Part shown: positions 49,395 to 58,388 of the stretch, one piece after another
How the letters are laid out: each line of letters opens with the position of its first letter
How positions within the stretch are numbered: the stretch's first letter is position 1
Source of the DNA: Asanoa hainanensis
Lineage (GTDB): Bacteria; Actinomycetota; Actinomycetes; Mycobacteriales; Micromonosporaceae
Assembly: GCF_900188485.1 (NCBI RefSeq)
Contig: NZ_FZPH01000016.1
Coordinates: forward strand, 124,001-188,000
DNA length: 64,000 nt
Direction: 5' to 3'
Translations under genes and position numbers: made by a program
Notes under the pieces: model-generated
Seen by the model: the letters and a program-made list of their open reading frames with translations, nothing else
What the model was told of the DNA's origin: nothing
Database searches by the model: none

Positions 49395-50516
49395 GTGCCT
49401 TTGCTATCTCCCCGCCTCGCCGATCGCCGTGGTGCCAGCACCCTCTGGGTCTCGTCGTGGGCCACGTCCGCCGAGTCATCCCGGGTGGCTTGGGCGGACA
49501 CGGCCAAGGGCGCCTGCATCCTGCTGGTCGTCGCCTGGCACGTGATCGTCAAGGACTACCTGCTGGTCTCGTGGCACATCGGGCTGCCGCTGCCGGGGGT
49601 GTGGGGCACGTTCGGAGAGCAGCTGTTGCCACTGCGAATGCCGCTCTTCTTCACCATCTCCGGCATTTTCGCGAGCAGTGCTCTCGCCCGGCCATGGCGG
49701 GTGGTGGCCCGCGGCCGGATCGCCACGTTCCTCTACCTGTACGCGGTGTGGCTGCTGGTGCACACGGCGGTGCTCGCGCTCGTGCCGGACTTCCCGACCG
49801 CGCGGGCCCACTCGCCGCTGGAGCTGGTGGAGCAGCTCACGATCACCCCGTCGAACCTTTGGTACCTGTACGCCCTGGCGATCTACTTCGCGTTCGCCAA
49901 GGCGGTGCGGCGGCTGCCTCCGTTGGTGGTGCTCGTGCCGGCGGCGGTGCTGTCCGCGGTCGCGGCGGCCGGCCTGGTGCCGACGCCCGGCGACCGCGGC
50001 GGCTTCTACCAGAACCTGGTGTTCTTCCTCGCCGGCCTGTACTTCCGGCCGCGTCTCGAATCGCTCGCGGCCACCGCGACCCCTCGTCGGTTGTGGCTCA
50101 CCGGCCTGGCGTACGTGGGTGCGCTGGCCGTGATGGCCGCGCTCGGCGCCTCGGAGTGGTTCGGGGTGTGGCTGGTGGTGTCCGCGGTGGCGGTGGTGTT
50201 CGGGGTGACCGCGGCCGCCTGCGTCGCCCGGTCCGCGCTGGGCACGCGGCTCGCGCGGCTGGGCCGGATCACCCTGCCGATCTACGTGATCCACATGCCG
50301 GTGCTGGCCCTGCTGCACCTGCTGCTGGTCGGGCTGGTCTCCTCCCTCGGCGGCGGCGCCCAGTTGGTGGTCGCCCTGTTCTACCCGGCGGTGCTGACCG
50401 CGGTCGTGGTCGTCCTCAGCCTGGCCATCCATCGTGGACTGACCGCTGTGCGTGCGCGCTGGCTGTTCGCCCTTCCCTCCCTCCCCCTCCGCCTCCGCTT
50501 AGGAGCTGCCCCATGA
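49395..50516 (+). CDS. Acyltransferase 3 family membrane protein
   Basis: 373 aa with about 10 helices. The family motif is visible near the start (ADTAKGACILLVVAWHVIV, with the conserved His) and in LPLRMPLFFTISGIFASSAL (the R-x-FF-x-ISG motif). Such proteins O-acetylate cell-wall glycans, lipids or secondary metabolites. GTG start assumed. Its stop overlaps the next ATG (ATGA), coupling it to a VanX-like dipeptidase, which hints at a cell-wall role. Confidence 0.88.
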   Translation: MPLLSPRLADRRGASTLWVSSWATSAESSRVAWADTAKGACILLVVAWHVIVKDYLLVSWHIGLPLPGVWGTFGEQLLPLRMPLFFTISGIFASSALARPWRVVARGRIATFLYLYAVWLLVHTAVLALVPDFPTARAHSPLELVEQLTITPSNLWYLYALAIYFAFAKAVRRLPPLVVLVPAAVLSAVAAAGLVPTPGDRGGFYQNLVFFLAGLYFRPRLESLAATATPRRLWLTGLAYVGALAVMAALGASEWFGVWLVVSAVAVVFGVTAAACVARSALGTRLARLGRITLPIYVIHMPVLALLHLLLVGLVSSLGGGAQLVVALFYPAVLTAVVVVLSLAIHRGLTAVRARWLFALPSLPLRLRLGAAP

Positions 50517-51157
50517 TCCTGATCTCCGACCCCCGCGTCGCCGCGGTGCCGGTGTTCGACAACGGTGAGGCCATGGTCGACCTGCGCACCGTGGACGAGC
50601 TCCGGGTCGACGACCGGCTGGCCGATCCGGAAGGTGCTTTCGCGCGGCTGCGGGAGGGCGCGGTGGCGCGGCTCCTCGCGGCGCAGCGCGCGCTCCCGGC
50701 CGGGCTGCGGTTGCTGGTCGTAGAGGCCTACCGACCGTTGCGGCTGCAGCGGGAGTACTTCGGTGGCTACCAGGACGAGCTGCGTTCCCGGTTTCCGTCG
50801 TGGTCGGAGGAACGGGTGTACGTGGAGGCGAGCAAGTACGTGTCACCGCCGTCGGTGGCGCCGCACAGCACCGGCGGCACCGTCGACCTGACGTTGGCGG
50901 GGCCGGACGGGCGCGAGCTCGACATGGGCACGGCCGTCAACGACAGCCCGGTGGCCAGCGCCAACGCGTGCTTCACGGCCGCGACGCACATCCCGGCATC
51001 GGCGCGCCGCAACCGCTACGTGCTGGGCTCGGCCCTGCGATCGGCCGGCTTCGCGAACTACCCGACGGAGTGGTGGCACTGGTCCTACGGCGACCGCTAC
51101 TGGGCCCTGGGCACGGGCGCCTCACAAACCCACTACGGCCCGGTCGACCTGGGCTGA
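50513..51157 (+). CDS. VanX-type D-alanyl-D-alanine dipeptidase
   Basis: 214 aa, family M15D. Zinc ligands His118 and Asp125 in APHSTGGTVDLTL, catalytic Glu186 and third ligand His189 in PTEWWHW, and the transition-state Arg74 in EAYRPLRLQ. VanX enzymes cleave D-Ala-D-Ala; chromosomal homologues without vanH/vanA also serve peptidoglycan-peptide turnover. No van ligase genes are near, so resistance should not be inferred. Strong AGGAG ribosome site. It is the second gene of an operon with the acyltransferase. Confidence 0.9.
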   Translation: MILISDPRVAAVPVFDNGEAMVDLRTVDELRVDDRLADPEGAFARLREGAVARLLAAQRALPAGLRLLVVEAYRPLRLQREYFGGYQDELRSRFPSWSEERVYVEASKYVSPPSVAPHSTGGTVDLTLAGPDGRELDMGTAVNDSPVASANACFTAATHIPASARRNRYVLGSALRSAGFANYPTEWWHWSYGDRYWALGTGASQTHYGPVDLG

Positions 51158-51164
51158 CCCTGGG

Positions 51165-53066
51165 TCAGCGGTTGTCGGCCGCGACCAGTAGGCGGATCTG
51201 GGCGTCGGTCCAGGCGTTCGGTAGTCGGTCCGGGGAGCCGCAGGCGCCGGCCACGGTCGTCAGCGCCTGGCCGCAGCGGGCCAGGCCCAGGTTGGTGAGT
51301 GTGGTCGCGGCGGTGCGCAGGCGGTCCGGGTAGGTGGGCGGTAGGTGGTGCCCGCCGCGGTGGGCCAGCTCCGCGAGCAGGCCGAGGGCGTCGTCGAGCG
51401 CCCGGCCGAGCTCGTCGCCTTCGGCCGCGTCGCCGTGGGTGGCCAGCTCGCCGCCGGCGGTCGCTAGGTCCGGCACCACCACCGTGTCGGCCACGACGAC
51501 GGCGAGTGGGCTGATGACCAGGCCGCCCCGGCCCCGGCGGACCAGGCCCGACAGGAAGCGGGCCTTGGGCAGAGCCTCCGCCAGGGCGTCCAGCGCGCCC
51601 GGGCTCGCGGAGCGGTGGACCGCGGAGACCGTCGCCGTGGCGCCGGTCGCGTCGGCGACGACCGCGTCGAGTCGCTGGTCGCCTGGGGCGTAGTGGACGG
51701 ACCTGACCTCGGCCACGGGTATCACCCGGACCGCTTCGGCGTCGACCCGCGGGCGGATCAAGCGTGGAGGTAGTCGGTCCAGCTCGGCGGTCAGCGCGGC
51801 CAGGTCGGGGGTGAGGATGCCGGGCGGCAGGTCGCCCCACTCCCCCGCCGAGCCAAGCACGCTGTTGCGGGACAGGCGTCCGGCGGGCAGCCGGACCCGG
51901 CGGCTGGCGGTGCGCACCGCCGACTCGCTGAGCAGGTTGCCGCCGGCCAGGGCCGCGATCGTGGTGCCCACGACGCGGCGGGATCCGGCGGGCTGCCCGT
52001 CCGCGCCGCCGCGCGTCCAACGGTGGCGCAGGGTCAGCACCGTGGCGGTCATCGGGTCCGCCAGGAAGATGTCGGCGGTTTGCTCCGGGCCGGCCGACGT
52101 GACCCGGCAGCCGAGGCCGGTCAGCCGGACCCGGCGCAGCTGCGTCTCGGCGGCCTCCTCGGTGCCGAGCACCGACGCGCCCCGCGCGGCGGCTCGTCGC
52201 CGGCAGTGCAGCTCCGCGAGCAGTTCCGCGAGCTGCTCCGGGCGATAGCGGGCGCTGCGCTCGGCGTACGCGGTGAGCTGGTCCGCGATGTCCTCGAGCG
52301 CGAGGAGCGGCCAGCGCAACCGGGCGCCGTCGAGCCCCTTGGCCACCGCCGCGACGGCCGGCAGGAGCGGGGTCGCGTGTGCGGCGCCGTCGAGCAGGAG
52401 GTCGTTGGCGAGGGCGACCGCGTCGTCCAGCGCGCCCAGCGGGCCGGTGCTGCCGCTGCCGACGTCGACGCGTTGCCGGCCAGCCTCCGGGTCCTGCTCG
52501 TCGGCGACCCGGAACGCCCACACGGCCAGCGCGACGGTGTGGTCTGTCCCGCCGTGCGCGGCGTCGCTGTGCACGTAGCCGAGGTCGTGCGGCACCAGGA
52601 ACCGGACCGTACACGCCGGCAGGTCGACGCGGGGTGCCGGATCGTCGGGCGTCGGGCGGTGGACCTGGGCCTGGTAGCCGGAGCGCGCGATCCGCCGGGC
52701 CGCGGCGAACGCGCGCTTCCCGATCGCCGCTTCGAGGTCGGTGTCGGTGAACGCGCCCGGCGACCACGCGGCCACGGGTGCCGGGCTCTCCACCGTGGGT
52801 GGGTCGGCCTGGTAGGTGAGGATCGTCGCGAGCGCGTGGCGGCAGGTGGTGGTCGCGCCGCAGGTGCAGTGGGCGGCGTCGAGGCCGCCGGGTGACAGCG
52901 TCGTGCGTACCCCGTCGGAGAAGTCCGCCCGCACGGAGCCGTCGGGATCGGTCCGGATCGTCGGCCGGTCGCCGGACTCGACGGCGCGGCCGGCCCGCTT
53001 GACCAGGCCTCGGTTCGTCAGCGCGGCCAACGCGTCGGTGGTCAGCGCGAGCAGGTCGGCCCTCAT
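51165..53066 (-). CDS. SWIM zinc-finger protein (YehQ-like), last gene of the MoxR-VWA cluster
   Basis: 633 aa. The SWIM motif CxCx5CxH is at Cys67, Cys69, Cys75 and His77 (CTCGATTTCRH). The remaining ~550 residues are alpha/beta with no known domain apart from a DUF-like C-terminal half (YPDRLRTAATTLTNLGLARC). SWIM fingers bind nucleic acid or protein. Its ATG overlaps the stop of the VWA gene, so it is the fifth gene of a translationally coupled set. In E. coli, YehQ is the equivalent as I recall it; function unknown. Confidence 0.85.
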   Translation of the reverse strand: MRADLLALTTDALAALTNRGLVKRAGRAVESGDRPTIRTDPDGSVRADFSDGVRTTLSPGGLDAAHCTCGATTTCRHALATILTYQADPPTVESPAPVAAWSPGAFTDTDLEAAIGKRAFAAARRIARSGYQAQVHRPTPDDPAPRVDLPACTVRFLVPHDLGYVHSDAAHGGTDHTVALAVWAFRVADEQDPEAGRQRVDVGSGSTGPLGALDDAVALANDLLLDGAAHATPLLPAVAAVAKGLDGARLRWPLLALEDIADQLTAYAERSARYRPEQLAELLAELHCRRRAAARGASVLGTEEAAETQLRRVRLTGLGCRVTSAGPEQTADIFLADPMTATVLTLRHRWTRGGADGQPAGSRRVVGTTIAALAGGNLLSESAVRTASRRVRLPAGRLSRNSVLGSAGEWGDLPPGILTPDLAALTAELDRLPPRLIRPRVDAEAVRVIPVAEVRSVHYAPGDQRLDAVVADATGATATVSAVHRSASPGALDALAEALPKARFLSGLVRRGRGGLVISPLAVVVADTVVVPDLATAGGELATHGDAAEGDELGRALDDALGLLAELAHRGGHHLPPTYPDRLRTAATTLTNLGLARCGQALTTVAGACGSPDRLPNAWTDAQIRLLVAADNR

Positions 53067-54181
53067 CGGCCCACCTTCTCGGCGACGAACTCGGCCAGGT
53101 GCGCGGGGGTCATCGCGCCGACGTGGGCGCCCGCGTCGGCGAGCAGTTGCGCGGTCTGCCGGTCGTACGACGGATTGGCCTCCTCGTCGAGGGCGGCCAG
53201 CCCGAGCACGTGGGTGCCCTGTTCGACCAGCCCACGGACCGCCCGCACGAGCCCGCCCGGCGGACCGCCCTCGTAGAAGTCGGTGACCACGGCGACGATC
53301 GCCCGGCGCGGGTTGTCGACCAGCCCGGCGCCGTAGCGGACCGCCCGGGCGATGTCGGTGCCGCCCCCGAGCTGGACCTTCATCAGCAGCTCGACCGGAT
53401 CGTCGACGTCGGCGGTCAGATCGACCACCTCGGTGTCGAACGCGACCAGGTGCGTGCGGATGCCCGGCAACCCCCAGAGGCAGGCGGCGGTGACGGCGGA
53501 GTGGATGACGGAGCTGACCATCGACCCGGACTGGTCGACCAGCAGGATGAACTGCCAGGGTTCGAGCTGCCGCCGCGTACGCCCGAAGAAGTGCACGTCC
53601 TCGACCAGCAGCCGGCGCTGGTCCGGCTGGTAGTTGCCCAGGTTCGCCCGGATCGTCCGGCGCATGTCGAGGTTGCGGGCCTGTTTGAACCGGCTCGGGC
53701 GGCGCGACCGGGCACCGGTGAACGACTGCCGCACGCTGACCGCGAGCCGGTCCACGAGATCCTGCACGACCGCCCGGACGATCCGCCGGGCCAGCGCGAG
53801 CACCTCGGGGTTCATCAGGTGTTTCGTGCGCAGCACGGCCTTGAGCAGCGTGGCGTTGGGCTCGATCCGGCCGAGCACCTCGGGGTCGGTGAGCACGTCC
53901 GGGATCTGGTAGCGCTCGACCGCGTCGCGTTCGAGCCGTTCCACCGTCTCCTTCGGGAAGAGCCGGTTGACCTGGTCGAGCCAGTCCATCGTGGTCAGTT
54001 GGGAGGCGCCGTCACCGCCGGCGCGGCGCCGGACGTCGCGCTGGTCCAGGTCGTCGTCCCGGCCGTAGAGCCAGTCGAGTGCGGCGTCCCGCCCGGCCGC
54101 GGTGGCGCTCATCGGCTGGCCGCACAGGCAGGCGTCGGCGGCCTCGCCGAGGATCAGCCGCCAGCGTTCGAGGTCGCTCAT
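53063..54181 (-). CDS. VWA-domain protein, CoxE/YehP-like
   Basis: 372 aa. After ~210 mostly helical residues, the VWA domain starts with the MIDAS motif FILLVDQSGSM (Asp216, Ser218, Ser220); the MIDAS threonine is in LGGGTDIARAV and the Asp in VVTDFYEGG, so metal binding looks intact. VWA proteins of this type work with MoxR AAA+ ATPases, which deliver or remodel them on a target; the ATPase is encoded two genes upstream. Start and stop codons overlap both neighbours by 4 bp. Confidence 0.9.
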   Translation of the reverse strand: MSDLERWRLILGEAADACLCGQPMSATAAGRDAALDWLYGRDDDLDQRDVRRRAGGDGASQLTTMDWLDQVNRLFPKETVERLERDAVERYQIPDVLTDPEVLGRIEPNATLLKAVLRTKHLMNPEVLALARRIVRAVVQDLVDRLAVSVRQSFTGARSRRPSRFKQARNLDMRRTIRANLGNYQPDQRRLLVEDVHFFGRTRRQLEPWQFILLVDQSGSMVSSVIHSAVTAACLWGLPGIRTHLVAFDTEVVDLTADVDDPVELLMKVQLGGGTDIARAVRYGAGLVDNPRRAIVAVVTDFYEGGPPGGLVRAVRGLVEQGTHVLGLAALDEEANPSYDRQTAQLLADAGAHVGAMTPAHLAEFVAEKVGR

Positions 54182-56880
54182 GGTGCCACGAGTCCTTCCC
54201 TGTGCAGCAGCTCGTCTACATAGGAGTCCAGCTCGCTCGCCCTTGCGTGCCGCACCGGGTCATGCCTCAGGCGCAGCAGGGCGCGGCTGTCCGCGACGAT
54301 CCCCCGCCGGGCCAGCAGCGCCTCGGCGAGGCGGTGCCGCTCGCGCGGCGGGAAATAGGCGAACGCCTGGCGCAGCGCGGGCAGGGCGATCAGGAAGTCG
54401 CCGTCGGTCATCGAGCTGACCAGGCCGTCGAGCACGTCGAGCAGCCCGCCGTCGGCTGTCGCCTCGTCGCGGGCGACGCTGAACAGCCCCGCCAACCAGT
54501 CGCCGAGCACGCCCGGCGCCGCCGCGCCGCGCAGCGCCCTGGTCGGGTCGCCGCTTTCGCCCAGGGACCAGCCGAACCCGAACGCGGCGCCGCGTAGGTC
54601 GGGTGGTGCCGCCGCGTCGGCCGCGACCCGCGCCATGACGGCGAGCCCGGCCGCGCGGTCGAGACCGAACGCGTCCGCGGCATGCCGCAGCCCGTCCCGG
54701 ATCGCCGCGACCGCCCGCAGCCGCGCCAGGTCGGCCGGCGCGGGTCCACCATGGACACCCTCGGCCAGCCACAACCCGCGCGTCACACCGCCTCTGACGA
54801 CCTCGCCGAGCACCGGACTGCGCGCGGCGCCGAACAACCGGTCGTGCCGCCACAGCCCGAGCGCGACGGCGAGCACCCCGCCGAGCTCGGCCAGGTCGGT
54901 GACGCCGCCGACGGCCCGACGCAGCACGCTGACGATCTCACCGGTGACCGCCGCGACGCCGCACAAGGCGGCGTCGAACAACACGGCGGCGACGGCGTCG
55001 GCCCGCCCACCCGCGTCGGCGGCCCGTTCGAGCAGCGCCGCGGCCGCCGCGTCGCCGAGTGTGGCGCCGTGCCCGCCGGCCTCGATCAGCGCGACCAGCC
55101 GGTCCGGGTCGTCGGTCAGCCGCCACTGTTCGGTCAGCACGGGGTCGACTCCGGGCTTCGGCCCGCTAGCTCTCTCGTATCCCGGCACCCGCAACACCCG
55201 CAGCCGGTGCAGTGTGCGGCTGCGGTCCCGGTCGTCGCCGTCCGTCAGGTCCAGCTTCCGGGTGCCTGCGGCGTCGAGGCCGAGCCGCGTCAGCTCGGCG
55301 GCCGCCGCGCCGACCAGCGGGGGTTGCGGAGTGTCCGGGTGCAGGGCGCCGACCCGCTCACCGGCGAGGGCGGCGACCATCTCGACGACCACGGGGTGCG
55401 TGCCGACCGCGAGCCGGCCGCGGTGCGCCCACGGCAGCGGTGCCTCCATGGCCTCGCCGACCAGGGCCGAGACCAGACCGTCAAGGACGTCGGCCCGAGC
55501 CGGGTACGCGTGGCCGCGCACCCGGGCCAGCCCCTCGGCCATGGTGCGGGCCGCGATCAGGTCGGCGGTTGAGGCGGGTTGCCCGCGCGGGCGCAGCCGG
55601 GTGACCACGGTCTCGGCGAGCCCACGCCCGGCCGCCTCGGGCCCGTCGTCCCAGACCCGCTGATAGAACTCGGGCGACGGCATCCCGGACTGGTAGCCGT
55701 GAAAGGCATCCAACCGCTTGAACGCGTACGGAACGAGGTAACTGGACCCCACCGCCCCGGCTGGAGGCGCCGGCACCTCAGGCCACAACCCAACGTCCCC
55801 GCCGTCCATAGCCGGTACCTCTGACCGCGAGCCAACCGCCCGGCCTGCCACCAACTCCGACCGCGAGCCAACCGCCCGGCCTGCCACCAACTCCGACCGC
55901 GAGCCAACCGCCCGGCCCGCCGCCAACTCCGACCACGACCGAACATCGGCGCCCGCCACCACCACCGGCTCGGACCGCAACCCAAGGTCCGCGCCCGCCG
56001 CCACCACCGGCTCGGACCGGGACTCGGCCCCGGTGCCCGCTGGCACCGGCAAGCCGGACCGCGACTCGACAGGCCCGCCCGACGCCACCTCCGACCGCGA
56101 CTCGGCCGCGTTGCCCGCTGGCACCGGCCCGCCGGACCGCGTCCCTACAGGCCCGCCCGACGTCGGGGCCCCGGATCGCAACCCAACATCCCCGCCCAGT
56201 TCCGCCGGCACATCCGGCCACGACCGGTCTGTGCCGGCGGCGGCGATCAGGCGTTCCAGGGCCGGGCGGTGGAAGCCACCGCAGACCACGAGGACCGGGC
56301 CTTCGTCGCGGGCCACCGCGGCCCGGATCCACGTTGCCATGTAGGCCTCGCGTTCCAGGTCCGCGGCGCTGGCTGCCGTGTCGCCGCGGAGGGTCTCGAA
56401 GTAGACCGACAGGCGGTCCGCGAGGCCCTCGAAGGGTGCGGCCTCGACGAGGTGGTCCCAGAGCGTGTCGGTGTTGTCCATCGCGAACGCCGCGCACAGC
56501 CGCTCGGTCGCCCGCAGGTAGCGCTCCTCCGCGTCGGCGTAGCGGTTCTCCCTCGTCGCGAACGCCGGGTGCCAGGCCGGCAGGTCGATGAAGCGGACCT
56601 CGGCGCCGTTGGCCCGCCCACGCGTCAGGGCCACCCATTCCGGCGAGTAGTCGCAGAACGGACTCCAGGACGCGTGTGTCCGCTCGCCGTCGCGGTAGGA
56701 GGTGAAGATCGCGACCGGCAGCGTGTGCCCGAGCAGCAGCTCGTCCAACCGCTCGTTGACGTCGGCCGGGCCTTCCACCAACACGTGCGGCGGGCGTAGT
56801 TGCTCGATCGTGGCGGCGACCAGGCCGGCGCAGGCGGGGCTGTGGTGGCGCACGCCTACGACGGTGACGGGCGCGGCCAT
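54178..56880 (-). CDS. DUF5682 family protein (YehM-like) with repeat insert
   Basis: 900 aa from ATG 56880, which overlaps the AAA+ stop by one base (TGATG). The N-terminal part (VTVVGVRHHSPACAGL, LVEGPADVNE, VVCGGFHRPALERL) is the DUF5682 core. A ~150-residue Arg-Ser-rich insert follows (about 235-385), including three exact-length 12-residue units (GSRSELVAGRAV). After it come SSYLVPYAFKRLDAFHGYQS and a long helical C-terminal half. Function unknown; always found, to my knowledge, with MoxR and VWA partners. Confidence 0.85.
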   Translation of the reverse strand: MAAPVTVVGVRHHSPACAGLVAATIEQLRPPHVLVEGPADVNERLDELLLGHTLPVAIFTSYRDGERTHASWSPFCDYSPEWVALTRGRANGAEVRFIDLPAWHPAFATRENRYADAEERYLRATERLCAAFAMDNTDTLWDHLVEAAPFEGLADRLSVYFETLRGDTAASAADLEREAYMATWIRAAVARDEGPVLVVCGGFHRPALERLIAAAGTDRSWPDVPAELGGDVGLRSGAPTSGGPVGTRSGGPVPAGNAAESRSEVASGGPVESRSGLPVPAGTGAESRSEPVVAAGADLGLRSEPVVVAGADVRSWSELAAGRAVGSRSELVAGRAVGSRSELVAGRAVGSRSEVPAMDGGDVGLWPEVPAPPAGAVGSSYLVPYAFKRLDAFHGYQSGMPSPEFYQRVWDDGPEAAGRGLAETVVTRLRPRGQPASTADLIAARTMAEGLARVRGHAYPARADVLDGLVSALVGEAMEAPLPWAHRGRLAVGTHPVVVEMVAALAGERVGALHPDTPQPPLVGAAAAELTRLGLDAAGTRKLDLTDGDDRDRSRTLHRLRVLRVPGYERASGPKPGVDPVLTEQWRLTDDPDRLVALIEAGGHGATLGDAAAAALLERAADAGGRADAVAAVLFDAALCGVAAVTGEIVSVLRRAVGGVTDLAELGGVLAVALGLWRHDRLFGAARSPVLGEVVRGGVTRGLWLAEGVHGGPAPADLARLRAVAAIRDGLRHAADAFGLDRAAGLAVMARVAADAAAPPDLRGAAFGFGWSLGESGDPTRALRGAAAPGVLGDWLAGLFSVARDEATADGGLLDVLDGLVSSMTDGDFLIALPALRQAFAYFPPRERHRLAEALLARRGIVADSRALLRLRHDPVRHARASELDSYVDELLHREGLVAP
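55823..55930 (-). repeat. Three 36-bp tandem units inside the DUF5682 gene
   Basis: Units 55823-55858, 55859-55894 and 55895-55930 differ at only a few bases. Looser copies of the core GGACCGCRA continue to about 56190 at roughly 36-48 bp spacing. All lengths are multiples of three, so the frame stays open. Confidence 0.85.
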
Positions 56881-58388
56881 CAGCCTGGAAGCAGGTGGCG
56901 CGCCGCGTGCAGCGCCTGCCACTGCTCGCCCGCGTGCGCCCGTGCCTGCTGCTCCAGGTAACGGCGCAACCTCGCCAGATCGTCGGCGTTGTCTTTTGCC
57001 GCGGTGCCGGCCAGGCAGGCCACGACGTCGGCCGCCTGGCCCGCCTCACCCCGCAGGAACCAGCCGCGTAGCCCGACCGCGTGCGCCACCGAGACCGCTT
57101 CGGCGGTGCTCATCACCGACGACAGCCGTTCCATGGTGTCGCCGCGTTCGGTGACGCCGCCGCGCAGCTCGCGGAACGCGGTGACGAGCACCTCCAGCAC
57201 GTCGCGGCGCGGCGGCACCCGCACGCCCGACCGAGCCAACAGCTCGGATGCCTGCGCCTCGACCAGGTCGAGCTCGGTGGCCAGGTCCGGGATCGGGAAC
57301 ACGGTCTCGAAGTTGAACCGCCGCTTGAGCGCCGCGCTCATCTCGTTGACCCCGCGGTCACGGGTGTTGGCGGTGGCGATGACGGTGAAACCGTCGCGGG
57401 CGAAGACCAGCCCGTCGTCACCGCTGAGCTCCGGGACGGCCAGCATCCGGTCGGACAGCGGCGACAGGAGCGAGTCCTGCACCTCCAGCGGGCAGCGGGT
57501 GATCTCCTCGAACCGCACCACGCGGCCCTCGGCCATGCCGCGCAACAGCGGCGCGGCCACGAGCGACCGGGTCGACGGCCCTTCGGCGACCAGCAGCGCG
57601 TAGTTCCACGAGTAGCGGATCTGGTCCTCGGTCGTGGCGGCACCACCCTGGATGACCAAGGTGGAGTCGCCGCTGACCGCCGCCGCCAGCAGCTCGGAGA
57701 GCAGCGACTTGGCGGTGCCTGGCTCGCCGACGAGCAACAGCCCGCGACTGGTGGCCAGGGTGACCAGGGCCCGGTCGATCAGCGACGGGTCGCCGACGAA
57801 CTTGCGGCTGATGCCGGCCGCGGGGTCGCCGACGATGAACGTGCGGGCCGCCCGCAGGCTCAACGCCCAACCGGGCGGCCGTTCGCCGTCGTCGGTCTCC
57901 CGCAGCCGCGCCAGCTCGGCGGCATACCGAACCTCAGCCGGCGGCCGTTGCACCGCGCCCGCCCCAGGCTCATCCGCCATCCGGTCCGCAGGCACGCTCC
58001 GCACCACGCGCACCGCAGGCTCAGGCGCCACCCGCTCCGCAGACACGCTTCGCACCGCGCCCGCCGACGGCTCGTCGGCAATCTGGTTTGCAGGCACGCT
58101 CCGCGTCGGGCCCACCGCAGGCTCAGGCGCCACCCGCTCCGCAGACACGCTTCGCACCGCGCCCGCCGACGGCTCGTCGGCAATCTGGTTTGCAGGCACG
58201 CTCCGCGTCGGGCCCACCGCAGGCTCAGGCGCCACCCGCTCCGCAGACACGCTTCGCACCGCGCCCGCCGACGGCTCGTCGGCAATCTGGTTCGCAGACA
58301 CGCTCCGCGTCGCGCGCGCCCGTGGCTCATCGGCGGTCTGGTTCGCCGGCGGGCTCTGCACCGCGCTGTGGGTGGTTCTGGGGGTCAT
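56880..58388 (-). CDS. MoxR-type AAA+ ATPase (YehL-like) with repeat-rich N-terminus
   Basis: 502 aa. The ATPase domain begins near residue 190: KFVGDPSLIDRAL, Walker A GEPGTAKS (221-228), Walker B VVRFEEITR (Glu294/Glu295), sensor-1 ATANTRDRG, and the arginine-finger region ALKRRFNFETVFPI. MoxR proteins remodel partners, typically VWA proteins. Residues 11-146 are eight 17-residue Pro/Ala/Glu repeats (RSVPANQIADEPSAGAV and variants), absent from typical MoxR proteins. ATG overlaps the DUF4132 stop by 4 bp (ATGA). The longer frame upstream is antisense of nothing but reads through the DUF4132 gene in the wrong frame. Confidence 0.92.
   Translation of the reverse strand: MTPRTTHSAVQSPPANQTADEPRARATRSVSANQIADEPSAGAVRSVSAERVAPEPAVGPTRSVPANQIADEPSAGAVRSVSAERVAPEPAVGPTRSVPANQIADEPSAGAVRSVSAERVAPEPAVRVVRSVPADRMADEPGAGAVQRPPAEVRYAAELARLRETDDGERPPGWALSLRAARTFIVGDPAAGISRKFVGDPSLIDRALVTLATSRGLLLVGEPGTAKSLLSELLAAAVSGDSTLVIQGGAATTEDQIRYSWNYALLVAEGPSTRSLVAAPLLRGMAEGRVVRFEEITRCPLEVQDSLLSPLSDRMLAVPELSGDDGLVFARDGFTVIATANTRDRGVNEMSAALKRRFNFETVFPIPDLATELDLVEAQASELLARSGVRVPPRRDVLEVLVTAFRELRGGVTERGDTMERLSSVMSTAEAVSVAHAVGLRGWFLRGEAGQAADVVACLAGTAAKDNADDLARLRRYLEQQARAHAGEQWQALHAARHLLPG
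57951..58358 (-). repeat. 51-bp tandem repeat encoding the MoxR N-terminal linker
   Basis: Eight in-frame 51-bp (17-codon) units, arranged mostly as 102-bp dimers of an 'ANQIADEPSAGAV' type and an 'AERVAPEPAVGPT' type. The middle dimers are almost identical in DNA, which indicates recent expansion. Confidence 0.9.

Noticed and set aside
50513-51157. Vancomycin resistance locus
   Set aside because: Only a VanX-like dipeptidase is present; vanH, vanA-type ligase and VanRS genes are absent.
51133-52767. 544-codon minus-strand frame over the SWIM gene
   Set aside because: Same-strand shadow; the SWIM protein frame has the zinc motif and ATGA coupling.
57951-58358. Possible CRISPR array
   Set aside because: Units are directly adjacent, in frame and coding; there are no unique spacers and no cas genes.
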